64,000 nt of DNA from Ianthella basta (GCA_964019415.1 OZ025868.1:10826623-10890622); one strand, 5' to 3'. Counted from the first letter of the stretch, positions 24,870 to 36,966 are shown. Translations and numbers: made by a program. Notes: generated from the letters alone by a model not told the origin.

Positions 24870-25940
24870 TGCCAGTTGGTAGGACGCAACCATCATAGCT
24901 GTAGGGCAATCCATGCCATGCCAGCCTGTTGTTACCGTATGTGGCATGATGCAGACAAATAGTAAGAATTGCATGCAACATTTGGTTTATGCATGCACTG
25001 ACAATGCAAAATCATGCATTTGCTGTAAATTGCATGCAAACAGTTGCACAATTGGTAGGAAGGAAGGAAGGAGGAGCCTAGCTATATAAAGGTGAGGTGC
25101 ATAATCTCCTTTCTTCCTCTGCATTATTGGAGATGCAGCTTGCGCACTCCTAGCCAAGCTACGTATGTGCTACACGATCTAGTGCAATTCTCCTATTTCT
25201 ATACGCCGCGCATCTTCTTGACAATACAGTATGTTTTGGCAGCTGTAGCAGATGTCCAGTTGCACACCAGTGAATGCAAGCAGCTTCTCTTAAGGTGTGC
25301 CTTATATGTACATGGTGTCATAAGGTTGCTGATCTGCAGCAATTAGGTGCCATAGATATTGTTAGCTGCAGTTCTGTTGCTAAGCAAAGTGCAAGCACTC
25401 TCCCTTTAACATGGCGTCCCAATTTTTTGAAACCTTAAGAATGGAATTCCATATACACAGTCTTGAAATGCACAAAAAACATGGCGTCCTTTCCCACAAC
25501 GGAGGGAAAACGTGAGGTGCTCTTCGTGAGCACAGCGAATTGTCTTCTGTCTACTCCCCCTATGACCATCCCCACGTGGCACCCAGTAATACTTCCGATC
25601 GTGCGTGAGCTGTGTGAGGAGGTTGCAAACAAACAAATTCAGCTCTACCAAAGTATATATAGAGATGCCCATTCATGATGCTTTAATAAGCCATTTCAGA
25701 ATATGCTGTTATATGGGTGAGGAGACACTGTTGTATAGTCTTATCTCTTATGTAATCTAGCGAACAGAGAAACTGTGTCCTATTGCTTTGATGACAGCCA
25801 TGTGTTTCAAGTTAACAGCAGACACTAATACTTAATGTAGACTAAGTCTAAAACTCCAGGGTTAATTATAAGTGTGCACTCAGCATACCAACTGCTGAAG
25901 TCTCCACACAACTAGTTTCATTCACACAATTAGTTTCACT
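24870..25940. other. Gene-free stretch
   Basis: Holds AT-rich DNA with repeated GCATGCA words near 24960-25050 and a frame of 71 codons at 25463-25678 without recognisable content. No splice-bounded exon was convincing. Confidence 0.4.
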
Positions 25941-25947
25941 TACTTAC

Positions 25948-26211
25948 CTGCAATGATAGGTTGACTGCATCCTTCTTCAGTACAAGCTACTTCATTCACC
26001 ACATTAGAGCTGCAAACTCTAATGCTGTAGTTGCCATGTTCTGGAATTCCAGTAATGATAAAGGAGGTGCAGCCAAAGCAGCTGGTCTGTTCAGGGCACA
26101 TTACTGTGCCTACGAGACACACTATTATCCTGTGACTGAAATTAGAAGCTGCTGGTGACCAAGAAATTGCAGAACCACTGTTTATCACAGAAGTAGGAGC
26201 TACTGGTGGAG
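25948..26211 (-). CDS. Fibronectin type III domain exon
   Basis: A 264-nt phase 1-1 exon between CTATAG and GTAAGTAAG. The translated domain starts APPVAPTSVINSGSAISWSP, with the usual FN3 strand-B tryptophan, and contains HGNYSIRVCSSN, the strand-F Y.I.V motif. Several cysteines are added (CPEQTSCFGC). The exon has no stop and is on the same strand and phase as the receptor exons below 10.3 kb. It is probably part of that receptor or of a separate secreted protein. Confidence 0.7.
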
Positions 26212-26344
26212 CTATAGAGAAAAGAACAGTAACACATCAACAATAAAGCAATATACGCAAAGTAAGTAATTATCCACAAAAATGAAACACAGTTCAGGTT
26301 TCTTCTATGGATGATAAAATTTAGAATAAAGGTAGAAGCAATCA

Positions 26345-27240
26345 GTACAAGCACGAGTACCATTGGAGTGCCCGATGCAGCAAGCTAAGCAATTAATGTT
26401 ACTTGCACAAGGGCAGCCCATTTAATGTCTATAATTATACAAAAGTGCGCTTGTGCAAGTAACAATTGCTTGCTGCATTGGGCACTCCAATGGTGCTCGT
26501 GCTTGTCCTGACCCTCTGTAACTTGCGCTGGTAGTCTTTTCCACCATCAACTAATTGGGTGGGGTTTGGGGTGCTGGTGGGCTAGAGTACAAGGTACAAG
26601 GTTCAAGGTTCAAGAGCTAGAGATTATGGGATGTCAATAGATCATGCCCAGGCCATGGTGGCAAGATTATCAGTGACTGCATGCACCCCTTAATAACAAA
26701 CATTGCCCACTGAACACAAACCGATTTACTTACTGAAATGCTTGTGCAAGTCTGTGTGTATTGTGGGCTGCTGGAAGAGTAGCCTTCTGCATGGCTAAAA
26801 GGATTCCCTACATGCATGGTAATAACATTTCTGATTCCAATTCCAATTTGTTTACTCTAAGGGCATATGTGGTCCAGACCCTCTGTTGCTTGTGTTGGTG
26901 GTCTTTTCTGCCACCAACTAGTGCATTTACTCCAGTGGTGCATGTGGTTTTGACCCTCTGTTACTTGCACTGGTGGTCTTTTCTACCTCCAGCTACTGCA
27001 TTTACTCTACTGCCTCATGTGGTGGCCACATTGTTACTTGCACTGTGTGGTGGTGGTGGTGGTTTTGTGCACGGAGGAGGTGGGTGGATGTGATATAGTG
27101 ATGTTATATATAGTGGAGGTAGCGATCATAATGTGGTGGTGCATGATGGGTGGATGCAGTGCTGTGGGTGCATGGAGGTGATAGTGGTCATATGTTTGTG
27201 CATGGTGGGGGTGGTCATATACAGCCATTTTATTAATTAT
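26345..27240 (-). repeat. CAC/GTG-rich repeat family, inverted cluster
   Basis: At 26345-26510 a palindrome pairs CCATTGGAGTGCCCGATGCA with its complement (TGCATTGGGCACTCCAATGG) around TTACTTGCACAAGGG. Then come units with CTTGCACTGGTGGTCTTTTC (near 26965) and CTTGCACTGTGTGGTGGTGG (near 27040), then GTGG-rich DNA. These are the same motifs as copies A and B at 12.4 and 13.4 kb, in the opposite orientation. Confidence 0.8.
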
Positions 27241-27384
27241 TGCTCGCATGACTTCCGGTTGTCAGATGGTTTGATTCGCTGTTGTCCAACCATCGAATTT
27301 AAACTCAGCCGTCATTATAGCAGCTACCTTCCGTTGCTACCGGCTTACATACATCAAAACTGGCTGGGGCCAACTCACTGTAGC

Positions 27385-27422
27385 AGAAGCCCACCAAAGG
27401 CGGGCGCCCTGCTAGTATTATA
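27385..27422 (-). repeat. CCCGCC hairpin terminus, copy 1
   Basis: Read on the minus strand: TAATACTAGCAGGGCGCCCG then CCTTTGGTGGG. It matches termini at 36931 and 43903, which share ACTAG, a short spacer and a CCCGCC...GG(C/T)GGG hairpin. Likely the end of an interspersed element extending to lower coordinates. Confidence 0.6.
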
Positions 27423-27542
27423 TGTACATATACACATACCTTAATACCACAAAGACTTAGACACATCTAACAGTATATGCACGTGTTTTCAATTAGGTGA
27501 GTCCAAGGTCCCCATAGTTCATGTAGACAGCACCTTAACACA

Positions 27543-27930
<388 letters not shown>

Positions 27931-27943
27931 TTGCAATTGATAA

Positions 27944-28670
27944 TACACCATATTTCTATCTGTACAAATATCTCACACATTATGTGCTAACCTATGGGAA
28001 TTTGTATTAGCCTTTGGACATCACTTTGTATGAGAACAAAAGCATAATTAATTTGTGTCCAAGTGTAATTAATGTGTGTCCAATTTAAAATCCACTCAAT
28101 TTCTTCTAGTTCATAGTTATGTTGACTATATACTATAGCATTAGATAGTTGTGGAGGGTTGCTGGATTACATGCACCCACCATGTCATGTTATTGATGCA
28201 GAAAAAGCATGTGGCAATGCTGAAGACTGGTAAGCAAACAACCAATTAAGAAAAAAGCAAAAAGTGACTGTAATAGGATTTGAACCTGGAACTTTGGATT
28301 GTTGGGCAACCACACTAGACTTTGTGGGCCTTTGCTAATGCATAGGTGACACATTCCTGCTAATTGGGTGTCATCATTTGATTCTTACCCTGTATCTCTA
28401 GCATTCTGGCACTAATTAAGAAATGCTGCCAATGACATGGACCACCTGGGCAAGTCTGCCAAGTTGCATGACCATGCGTACCCTTTCATACTTGAATTGA
28501 TAACTACACTATCTATCTGTACAAATGTCTTACACATTATATGTTATTCTATGGGAATTAATATTAGTTTTTGGACGTCACTTTGTATGAGGACGAAAGC
28601 TTAAATTAAAAAATCTGTCCAATTTAAAATCCACTAAATTTCTCCTAGTTCATAGTTTTGCTGAGTACTT
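27944..28670 (-). repeat. Direct-repeat-flanked segment with a tRNA-like core
   Basis: About 27946-28128 and 28505-28668 are diverged direct repeats, sharing TCTATCTGTACAAAT, ACTTTGTATGAG and TGTCCAATTTAAAATCCACT. Between them, on the minus strand, GGTTCAAATCC (28277-28287) is a good polymerase III B box, with a weaker A-box-like GTCTAGTGTGGTTG about 30 bp 5' of it. The arrangement could be a tRNA-derived SINE caught in a tandem duplication. Confidence 0.55.
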
Positions 28671-28962
28671 ATCTACTGCAGCCTCCATAGCCTCCCTGAA
28701 TTATAAATATAGATGCAATATATTGTTACTTGCACTGTATTGCTTATTGCAATAATTATATTGTTACTTGCACTGTATTCAGGGCTGATGTCAACAGTAT
28801 ATAATTATAGGAATAACATACAAGTGATATATAATTATAGGTAAGCAGTGCCACTGAGGAATTACTGCTTTGCATTTTATGTAGTGGTAAACCAAGTAAC
28901 TTGCAAGAATGCTTGACTTCACGCCAAGAAAAACTGATTTCCTTGAAAATCGCGTATATATA

Positions 28963-30756
28963 CAGTGCATTCCGCTTTATCCGCCACTGCTTTATCCACC
29001 GGCTTTTATCGTACACCAATTCGAATGTATGGCATAACTATTGACATAATCTGCCAACCCGGAAATCTGCCATCCGCCATTGTTTTGTGACATCATTTCC
29101 GAATAGTGAATGTGTTACATAAAACACTTAATCCACCAATCTCTGGTGTGGCCATGGACTCCAAACGTTCCTGAACAAATTTAACTACGGCACAGAAGAA
29201 GGAGATTTGTGACTACACGGAGAAGAACCTAAAAGCAACTCAGGACCAAATCGCTGAGCATTTTCTACATATTTGGAGCACATCAATAGCCACGAGAACG
29301 GTTAGAGACATTATGAAGAGGAAGGCTGATTAGAATATAGCAGAGGCACACCAGTTGAAGACAAATAGTTTTAGAACGCCTAAATTTGCAATGGTCAAGG
29401 AAGCGCTCACTATGTGTTTTGCCGGAATGCAGACAAAGAAAGGCATCATAACGGCGCTATCTTGCTCTAGAATGAAAGATTCTTTGCTGAGTGTCTGAGC
29501 TACCCAGATTTTATAGCTTCAGCAGGTTGGTTTAGTTGCTTCAAAAGTAGGTATGGTATTTCCTTAAGATTGCTACATGGAGAAGCTGCCTCTGTCGATG
29601 CAGGTGCTGTTTCAGCTGCTCGTGCTCAGCTACATGCAAGAGGTCATCAGTGCCTTTGCACAATGCAATGTTAACAATATTGATGAAACTGGTCTCTTTT
29701 ATAGGATGCCACCAAGCAAATCGTTGTCACAGGGACCTCGCCATGACACGAAAACAGTTTAAGGATTGTATAACTGTAGCTTTGTGTACCAATGCCGATG
29801 GATCAGACAGAATCAAGCCATTCGTTATTGGTAAGAGTGCACAACCCCAGGGCTTCAAAGATATTGCTGTGAGTACGTATGTTACCAAAACAACACAAAA
29901 GCATGGATGACTGGCTACTTATTTTCGGAGTGGCTACATCACTTTGATCAATACATCAAAAAAGAAAGAACAGACAAGTTTTAGTTGCTGGAATGCGTTA
30001 AGTTGCATTACTTCCCACCCAACACCACAAGCCACTTGCAACCTCTTGATGCTGGCATAGTTAGAGCTTTCAAGGCTTGGTATTGTGAGTCACAAGTGAA
30101 GAGACTAATTGAATTGCTAGAGAAAGATAAGAAACCAGACATCAATTTAAAGGAAGCATTTGCCATATTGCTTTAGCATGGAAGTCTATCACATCTTTTA
30201 CAATACAGAACTGCTGGAGGCATACCGGTATAATGCCTGGCATCAATTTTGTCCTAGAAGCCGTAAGTGACCCAGCAGGTGGTCTTCAGACACTCCTGAG
30301 CACTCACACTCTGCTGTCTGCCGCTTGCCAGTTAGCTTCAGATTATTTGGCCGTTGATGAAGAGTTGGAAACTGGGGAATTGCCAACACAGGAGGACATT
30401 ATTGCATTGGTGGAAGGAGATGATCAGACTGATGACACTGCAGATGACCAAGACAACCTTATTCCTCCTCCTTCCCATAAGCAGGCCATTGAGGCTGTCA
30501 GAATATTACAGAGCTTCTTTGACAGCAAAGAAGATTAGGAAAGCAGCTGGGCGACAGTCAGTTTGCAGAAAAAATTGATGACATTGCTGCAAGGCAGAAA
30601 GTGCCTTTGTGATACACTTGCATTTATCGACTAAGTTCACTTATGTATATAACAGATGTTGGTGTAAACTTAGTGATGGATAATCCGCCAAACTCATTAA
30701 TCTGCCATGAATTTGTTGCAGGGAACCAATTGAGGTGGATTCCATGGAGTGCACTG
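28963..30756 (+). mobile_element. Tigger/pogo DNA transposon, complete ends
   Basis: The element is 1,794 bp and starts CAGTGCATTCCGC. It ends with the reverse complement of CAGTGCACTCC, with TA on both sides (28961-28962 and 30757-30758), the target duplication of the Tc1/mariner-pogo superfamily. Near the ends are repeated TTTATCCGCC/TAATCCGCC blocks. It contains the transposase pseudogene listed separately. Confidence 0.88.
29155..30540 (+). pseudogene. Tigger/pogo transposase, inactivated
   Basis: An N-terminal helix-turn-helix region (TTAQKKEICDYTEKNLKA, near 29185) is followed by the first catalytic part NVNNIDETGLFYRMPPSKS (about 29670-29725), then FKDCITVALCTNADGSDR, then LHYFPPNTTSHLQPLDAGIV (about 30006) and an acidic C-terminus. 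Stops occur at about 29173, 29331, 29497 and 29908, with frame changes near 29758 and 29910. The segment that normally carries the second catalytic aspartate is missing between 29910 and 29985. The element cannot move itself. Confidence 0.88.
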
Positions 30757-30758
30757 TA

Positions 30759-31418
30759 TATATTATTCATTGTACAATGACCTGATACATCAAAGCACCA
30801 TCTAGCCCCCCCCCCCCCCCCCCTCTTTACATGCAGTGATTTTGTGGTACTGCAGTCCTAGGTAGTAACCCGTAACACCTCATTATCTCCTTAATTGTGT
30901 CAACCAACACCTCTGTAAAGTAAACAAAGAGAATCAATTCAGCCTGCACATATCAGTTTGGGGAAAGTGCACTCCTTGCTCAGAAAAAGGAGTCTGCACA
31001 TGTTCACACGTTCCCCAAAGATGCATTTGCTTCAGAGAAATGAGTGGAAATGCAATTGGCGCCAATGCATGGCATTCATTGCTTGCCCCTTTGCTTCTGT
31101 TGTGATAGCCAGGCTTTCTGAGCATGTGCAATCCAGCTGAGAGAAAGCAATGTAGTAGCCTTTGTGATGTTTCTGTGCATTTGTGTGTTGCTCATGGCGT
31201 TGCATACCATGACCACAGGTCTGTGATCTACTTGAATGTCCCTGGTCAGCGTGAATGGCTGCAAAAGAAGTCGGCATTACCACTACATAGCACTCGAAAG
31301 TACTACTGCGGCAGTAAGATTAGGATAAGAAGCAACTTTAGCTCGGTCCTATGGCAAGATTACCACCAATTCCACTGTAGCTTCCCAGCGACACACACCA
31401 AAATGCACATAGTAACTA
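30759..31418. other. Gene-free stretch with poly-C run
   Basis: A run of 17 C at about 30807-30823 is the only feature. No exon recognised. Confidence 0.45.
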
Positions 31419-31993
31419 CAGTGGAACCCCTATAATGCGGACACCCTTCGGAACAAGAGTAGTGTCCTGATTATAGGGGTGTCTGCATTTCAGAGGTACG
31501 GCTTATAAGCCCATACGTTAAAACAATCATCTAGTATGCATGAAAAGTATCAAAATAAGATGAATTTATAAAGATAGAGGTGGTTTGCTCAAGTAATCGA
31601 ATCACGCACCATTTCTGAAGATGATTCTAAGTGGTAGTTGTTCACGCTGAAATTTCCCATGTTAAAGACACTTTTAAAACCCTTAGTATAGACAATTTGT
31701 GGAACTCGTCAACTTCTATGCTGTTCCTGTCACTTGTCAGAGGTAGCCATGCAAATTAGGGAGCGGTCATTTTCTGACAGCTGATTGAAATGTTCGGATT
31801 ATTGGGTGGGGTTTATACAGAGTTGTATAGGGCGCTACACAGGGCACTGTCCGCAATACAGAATAACGGGGTGTCCACATTTCAAGAGGAAATTTATACA
31901 GGTAGAATAGGGCCAATTGTTGGGACTTTAGAAAGTGTCCGCATAATCGATGTGTCCGCTTTTCAGGGGTGTCCACAAGGCCGGGTTCCACTG
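31419..31993. mobile_element. Non-autonomous Tigger-like MITE
   Basis: Starts CAGTGGAACCCC and ends GGGTTCCACTG, flanked by TA on both sides. Subterminal inverted motifs such as TGCGGACACC and GTGTCCGC recur, typical of pogo/Tigger derivatives. No open frame resembles transposase. Confidence 0.88.
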
Positions 31994-32129
31994 TAGTATA
32001 TATAAGTATAAAAAAGACTGCAACCATTGGTCTTGCTTTGCTTGCTACGCTTGCCACTCAGCACTGATGTTGCATTCTGGGAACCAAACTTGAAAAGGCC
32101 TGAGTGGCTAGGTAGATCAGAAGTTGTAG

Positions 32130-33545
32130 AGATTCGTAGAAAGTAGCCAATGGACAATTGTTTCCACCTTTCGGCAGCATACAGCTACCTTCATCAGGGT
32201 AATGACAGCTGGAGCACTCATGCATTTATATAGGTTACGGTGACAGTGGATGATATGATGACAGGTGTAAGTGAATGATGTGGCAATAAATAACGTTGCA
32301 AGTAAATGCAACTCAGATTATGGTAGGTTAAGAAAATGCAGTTCCAAATAATTTTAAAGTGCAGTGGTGAGCATGTGTAGTTAAGTTGTTAGGCTAGTCC
32401 AACATAGCTGTGTAATCCCTGGGTAGTGTCCTCCTCTCACTCTTGTATGGATTGCCAAAGGTGTATAAGCAGGATGTTTCTCTTTGTTCCATTGTTTCCT
32501 TTGTGTCCTCACCTACATACAGGCTGTCTAGATTACTGGCAGGCTTGCTGGCACCGGTGGTAGGATAGGCAAGCTTGTATGTGCATAACTCAAAGGAGTT
32601 CATAACAAAGCAGACCCTGACCAAGGATGAGATGATGATATCCTTCAATGTTGTGTCCCTATTCACATGCGTTCTGACTGACCTGGCGATTAGGGTTGCA
32701 TGCAGCAGACTGGAGAATGACCCACCCTCTAGAGAGGATGAACCTACAGTTGGATGACATTGTGGACCTCCTAACCTTGTGCCTCAATGCAACCTATCTG
32801 AAATTTAGAGGCAAAGTGTATTAATAGGTCCATGGCATAGCAATGGTGTCTCCATAGTGAATATCAGTCTAGTGATGGAGGATGTTGATGAGTAAACCTT
32901 GGCTACCTTTCATTCCCCTCTCCATTTTTGTAAACACTACATGGATGACACCTTCACAACCCTCACTCTCAACTTGGTACACGAGTTCCTAAGCCACCTC
33001 AATGGCATTGTTGCATGCATCCAGTTCACCGTTGAGAAAGAATCAGATGATGGGAAACTACCTTACGTGGATGTCTGTCTTTGCAGGGAGGCCAATAGAT
33101 CTGTGACTATACATCAGTGCACATGAAAGCATCACACACCAACCAGTACCTGTCCTTTCATTCACACCATCCTATGGTGCATAAGGCAGCAACATGAGGG
33201 CATTGATGAGCAGAGGCAGTGCACTATCATCCAATGGTGTCGAATGTGTGGCAGAGGAGAAGAGGGTTGTGGAGACAGCAAAGGAGAATGAATACCCGCT
33301 GAATTTCATCAACAGGCATGCTGTAAGTAGACCTCCCGCACCAGCAGAAGGTTACCAGAGACCCCCAAGGACCAGCCTGACTCTTCCCTACATTGGCGGT
33401 CTGTCTGATGCAATCAGAATGTTCCTTGCACCTCTGGACATCAAGGTAGCCTTGGGAGTGATGTGTGGCCAGCAAGTGGGTACATGTTTCTTCATTTGGG
33501 ATACTATGCAACTGCCTGGTGATGCAGAAGTAGTTGTGAGATAAG
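32130..33545 (+). pseudogene. Penelope-like element: reverse transcriptase remnant
   Basis: Pieces in order: VHNSKEFITKQTL and ISFNVVSLFTCVLTDLAI (32575-32757), then KHYMDDTFTTL (about 32930, the RT YxDD position as YMDD), FLSHLNGIVACIQFTVEKES, GKLPYVDVCLCRE, then RALMSRGSALSSNGVE and EEKRVVETAKENEYP (33194-33300). This order and wording are those of Penelope-family RTs. Stops and frameshifts at about 32757, 32823 and 33124 disable it. No GIY-YIG endonuclease could be read. Upstream, on the opposite strand, lies a hammerhead-like terminal repeat (32169-32197). Confidence 0.85.
32169..32197 (-). ncRNA. Degraded hammerhead-like motif of the Penelope-like element
   Basis: On the minus strand, CTGATGA is followed by one extra A, a 6-bp stem GGTAGC/GCTGCC around TGTAT, then GAAA. 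The bases after GAAA are GGT rather than the CGT of the copy at 18.5 kb, so the cleavage part has decayed. Its presence next to a Penelope RT supports the identity of both. Confidence 0.55.
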
Positions 33546-34117
33546 AGGGGGTAGGAATAGGTCATGATGAGAGAGCCACATTAGCTTGGTAGAATGTGAG
33601 AGAAGTTTGGAAAGTTGTTAGCTCTAGGATAGTAGTAACAAAGCTGAAATGTTCTACATGGAAGAAACATAAGTGGTCCTGTTGTATGGTTTGCCAGTGG
33701 TAACCTAAGCAACAAGATAGAGCTGCCAAGTTGTACCCACTGGGGTTGGCCAATGGCAATCAAAGCAACAGAGCAGCCTACGCAGAGCATGACAAAGGGC
33801 AGCTAACACCCACATTGGGTACCCATTGGTGGGCTGCCATAAAATACACCTTTCCTTCTGCCAATATTGGGAGAAGCCAATGGGCTTCTCTGAATTTCAA
33901 GCATGCATCTCCTTGCCCCCACATTTTGTATGATAGGTTAGGTTTAGTAAATAGGATGTAGGGGCATATGGTCACAATATGTGCTACTTCCCAGACTATT
34001 TTCAGTCATGAAATTAATTTCTGACATTACACACATTTCCTTTCACGATGTTATTAATTTGCATAGCATTTCATAAATTGTCCCCCTCACTCTTCAGTCA
34101 TTCAGTTGACACATCAC
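33546..34117. other. Probable 3' tail of the Penelope-like element, no clear gene
   Basis: No recognisable protein; repeated AATGG-type words and short open frames on both strands. The region could be the decayed endonuclease part of the neighbouring element, but I cannot show it. Confidence 0.35.
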
Positions 34118-34306
34118 TGGATGCTGTTGGGTAGTAAAACGGTCCCTGAGTAGTTCCTGAAACAATGCTACGTGAGCCCACACTGGGTATGCCTGTCACC
34201 TCCCAAACTAGAGCAGCTGGAGTTACACTTGCTGTACATGTGAGGGTGAAGGCAGTTGGGAGGTTATCTGTGTCACATACTGCAATTTCTTGAGACACTG
34301 TGATGA
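34118..34306 (-). CDS. Ig-like half-domain exon
   Basis: The acceptor TACCTGCAG is followed by VITVSQEIAVCDTDN, the first-cysteine region FTLTCTASVTP and the core tryptophan in ALVWEVTGI. The Ig strand-F cysteine is absent, so the second half must lie in another exon. A GTGATG donor after PTAS gives a symmetric phase 1-1 exon of 189 nt. Read-through would add a few residues before a stop. Same strand and phase as the FN3 exon at 26 kb and the GPCR exons. Confidence 0.5.
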
Positions 34307-34715
34307 CTGCAGGTACAGAAAGGCAAATCAGTGATGTTACATGCATCACTTTAATTACACAGTGTGTACAAAAATGGAGAGCTCAGAAAAATGTTGCACC
34401 AACATATAAGTGACTTAACAATCAGTATTGGCTGACTTTGGGTTATACAACCTCATCGGTAATTGGTATTTTCAGACAGTCTATACTTCCTGATGGCCAT
34501 AACAAGCATGTGACATTCTGTAGTAGTGCAATACTGAGATTTAATAGTATTATAAATTTAATATTAACTCTAAGCGCAGCATCTGAGGACCAAACTTACT
34601 TTATTGTGCAAAGAGTTCGAACAAAACTCCACCACACAAAAGGTAGCAGTATTATCGAATAGAGTACAGAACCTCTGTACAAAGCTCTCATCATTTGGAG
34701 CTTACCAAATAATCA

Positions 34716-35290
34716 TTTTTCTCGATTAGGCCTTTGTTTTTGTGGGAGGGAGGCTGAAAGATCGCATATAAATGCCCATAAGAGAATACTGAATGTACTG
34801 TGCAGATATACTGATACATAGTAATGCCTACTATTGGAAAAAAAGTGCCATATACAGTCATGAACCATAGCAGCCATGGCCAGGCGGTCCATCTGACTTG
34901 TGCCATAGGCAAAATTGTGCAATGCGGCTCATGCGGCCCATGCTATAGACAGGCAAACAGAGAAAAACTGCCTTAATTCCTGTTTGAGTACCTGGGATGG
35001 CCTCGCGGTAAAGTGCACACCACAATATTAAAGCACACAACTTTTGCAGATATACATTTCTTTATTTTTTCAGTAGGCCTTTGTTCTTGTGTACAGCGAG
35101 CTGAAAGTGCACATATAAATGTACATAAGAGAACACTGCATGTACTGTGCATTTATATTGCGACATGGTCACGTGTAGCATTCCAAACAACACTGGTGCA
35201 TACAGTCACGAACTGTGTCAGCTGTGCTCAGGTGGTCCAGCTCACCCAAGGCATGGGTGTGATTGCTTAATGCGCCTCAAGATGGCTGCG
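34716..35290 (+). repeat. Two diverged direct copies of a dispersed repeat
   Basis: The copies start at about 34726 and 35068 with (T)AGGCCTTTGTT. Both contain GCTGAAAG, CATATAAATG, CATAAGAGAA and TGTACTGTGCA in order. The starting block matches the inner ends of the inverted repeats at 12.3 and 15.8 kb. Unclassified. Confidence 0.7.
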
Positions 35291-35344
35291 ATAAAGGGGG
35301 TAATCTAATTATAGCACCAATCAGCATCAATTGGCATCAACATC

Positions 35345-35412
35345 TATGCAGTAGCCCAGCCCTTAGCACCGTTGCCTGACAATCCCTATGGTGCAGGGTC
35401 CAAATCCTACTT
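35345..35412 (+). ncRNA. tRNA-like SINE head
   Basis: GTAGCCCAGCCCTTAGCACC (35351-35370) resembles an A box. GGGTCCAAATCC (35396-35407) resembles a B box at a suitable distance. The flanks do not fold into a clear cloverleaf, so this is more likely a SINE promoter than a working tRNA gene. Confidence 0.45.
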
Positions 35413-35449
35413 CACCCATTCCCCCCCATTTTCGCTTGACTTTATCTAT

Positions 35450-36420
35450 ACATAAAGTACAAGTTACAATATACTAGGGTGAAGCTGTACAAGGAATGAA
35501 CCCAAAATGTGTACCACACCACACGTGCATGCCCTGTGCTGCATATCTAGCCCAGATATGTGGTCGCCCATACTAGGGAAAACATCACAAGTACAAATTC
35601 CACATAATATACCCACAACCAGCACATGTGGACTAGCTGCTCAAATTGCTCGAAGGCAAACAGCAACACAGCCACTTCCACACCACACAGTACAAGCTAC
35701 AGCATGGAGCTCCACTACGGGCATATATACACCAGTACTACTACCCACCATGGCCAGTACCACCACCAGCACCACATGCACACTGTGCAAGTTGCAAAAA
35801 CCAGCTCTAGCATATGCGCCAACGCTACACAAACAACACTCACCACCACCACCACTTCCACCACCACGCCCATCACCACCACTATCACGACACAGTCCAA
35901 CTTACAATCCTAGACTTCACCTTCTCCCCTTCTTTTTTGCTTGACTTTCGCTGCCCCTACCTGCCCCACCAGCATGCCCACCATTAGCACCAGCAACACC
36001 ACCACCACCACCGCCACCACCACCACACAGTACAAGTTACAATCGCTGAAGCCAGTATATGCGGCAGAACTTACTAGGAGAAACACCACCAGTATAAGTT
36101 ACACAGGGTCACCACCACCAGTGCATGTAAAGAAGTTGGGAACATTGCTGTAAGATCACCACGTACCACCAGTGCATGTTGCTGATGGTACCCACCATAA
36201 GTGCCAGTAGAGTATTTGGGCTTGTTGGCCACACTGCAAGTTACAGGGGTGAAGGACTAAAGGCGCACATAGACTGCTTGCAAATTGCAGAGGGCCAGGA
36301 CCATCACGGGCACCATTGGAGAGCATCATGTGGCAAGCAAATGTAACTTGTACCCATTTGCTTGCCGCATGATGCTCTCCAATGTTCATGGCTTTCATAT
36401 GTATCACTAGCTGCAAGGCC
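35450..36420 (+). repeat. CAC-rich repeat family, large cluster
   Basis: Many units with CCACCACCACACAGTACAAG and GTGCA(A/T)GTT cores. The cluster ends in a palindrome at about 36315-36383, whose arms CATTGGAGAGCATCATG and CATGATGCTCTCCAATG flank a CAAGCAAATG core (one mismatched base inside each arm). The layout matches copies A and B at 12.4 and 13.4 kb. Open frames here are His/Thr/Pro-rich by composition only. Confidence 0.8.
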
Positions 36421-36479
36421 CCTGCCTATAGGAGGGTCCAGTGTATACTACAAAGTGGTCGAGGGCTTCCTGTAGAGGG

Positions 36480-36910
36480 ATTCTGTATGTTTTTCGCAGA
36501 TCCTAGATGGCCACCCATCGGTTCAGCATAGGGTTTCATCCGCACGCTCCTTGGCAGCAGTTTATCAGCGCACATAGACCCCCTTAGATTGAGATGAGGT
36601 ACAGCGTGTGATGGCTGGGAATGTTGGGTCGCAATTGGTCGATGCTCGCGGGAGGAGTTCATGAACAATGGTTGGAGTTCTTCTTTTGTACTGGCAGCAT
36701 AGGAGCGCGCACAGAAAACTGTATGTTTTCAATTGTAAATCTAAGATGGCGGACTGTCGTTTGGAGGTTTTTGCCAGCACTCCTCGGCAGTGGCTTTTTT
36801 GTGCACATTGCCCCCCTTAGATTGAGACCGGGTGTGGCATCCGTAATCTGAGAAAGGTTGATGTTGATGCGATGTTGCTTGCGGGAAAGGTCCGCTGACA
36901 ACTGTTCTGC
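36480..36910 (+). repeat. ~235-bp tandem duplication
   Basis: Two copies, at about 36485-36665 and 36720-36910, share GTATGTTTT, TAGATGGC/AAGATGGC, CCCCTTAGATTGAGA and GCTCGCGGGA/GCTTGCGGGA in the same order. Non-coding, unclassified. Confidence 0.65.
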
Positions 36911-36930
36911 TCAACTCCTCTTTATATAAA

Positions 36931-36966
36931 ACTAGAAGACAGACCCGCCCTTTGGGCGGGTCTCTC
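36931..36966 (+). repeat. CCCGCC hairpin terminus, copy 2
   Basis: AACTAGAAGACAGACCCGCC followed by CTTTGGGCGGGT, forming a strong GC hairpin. Related to the termini at 27385 and 43903. Confidence 0.6.

Noticed and set aside
35345-35412. Functional tRNA gene
   Set aside because: A- and B-box-like words are present but I could not pair an acceptor stem or an anticodon arm.
35507-35944. Thr/Pro/His-rich 145-codon frame
   Set aside because: Low-complexity CAC-rich repeat; the same DNA occurs in non-coding copies elsewhere in the window.
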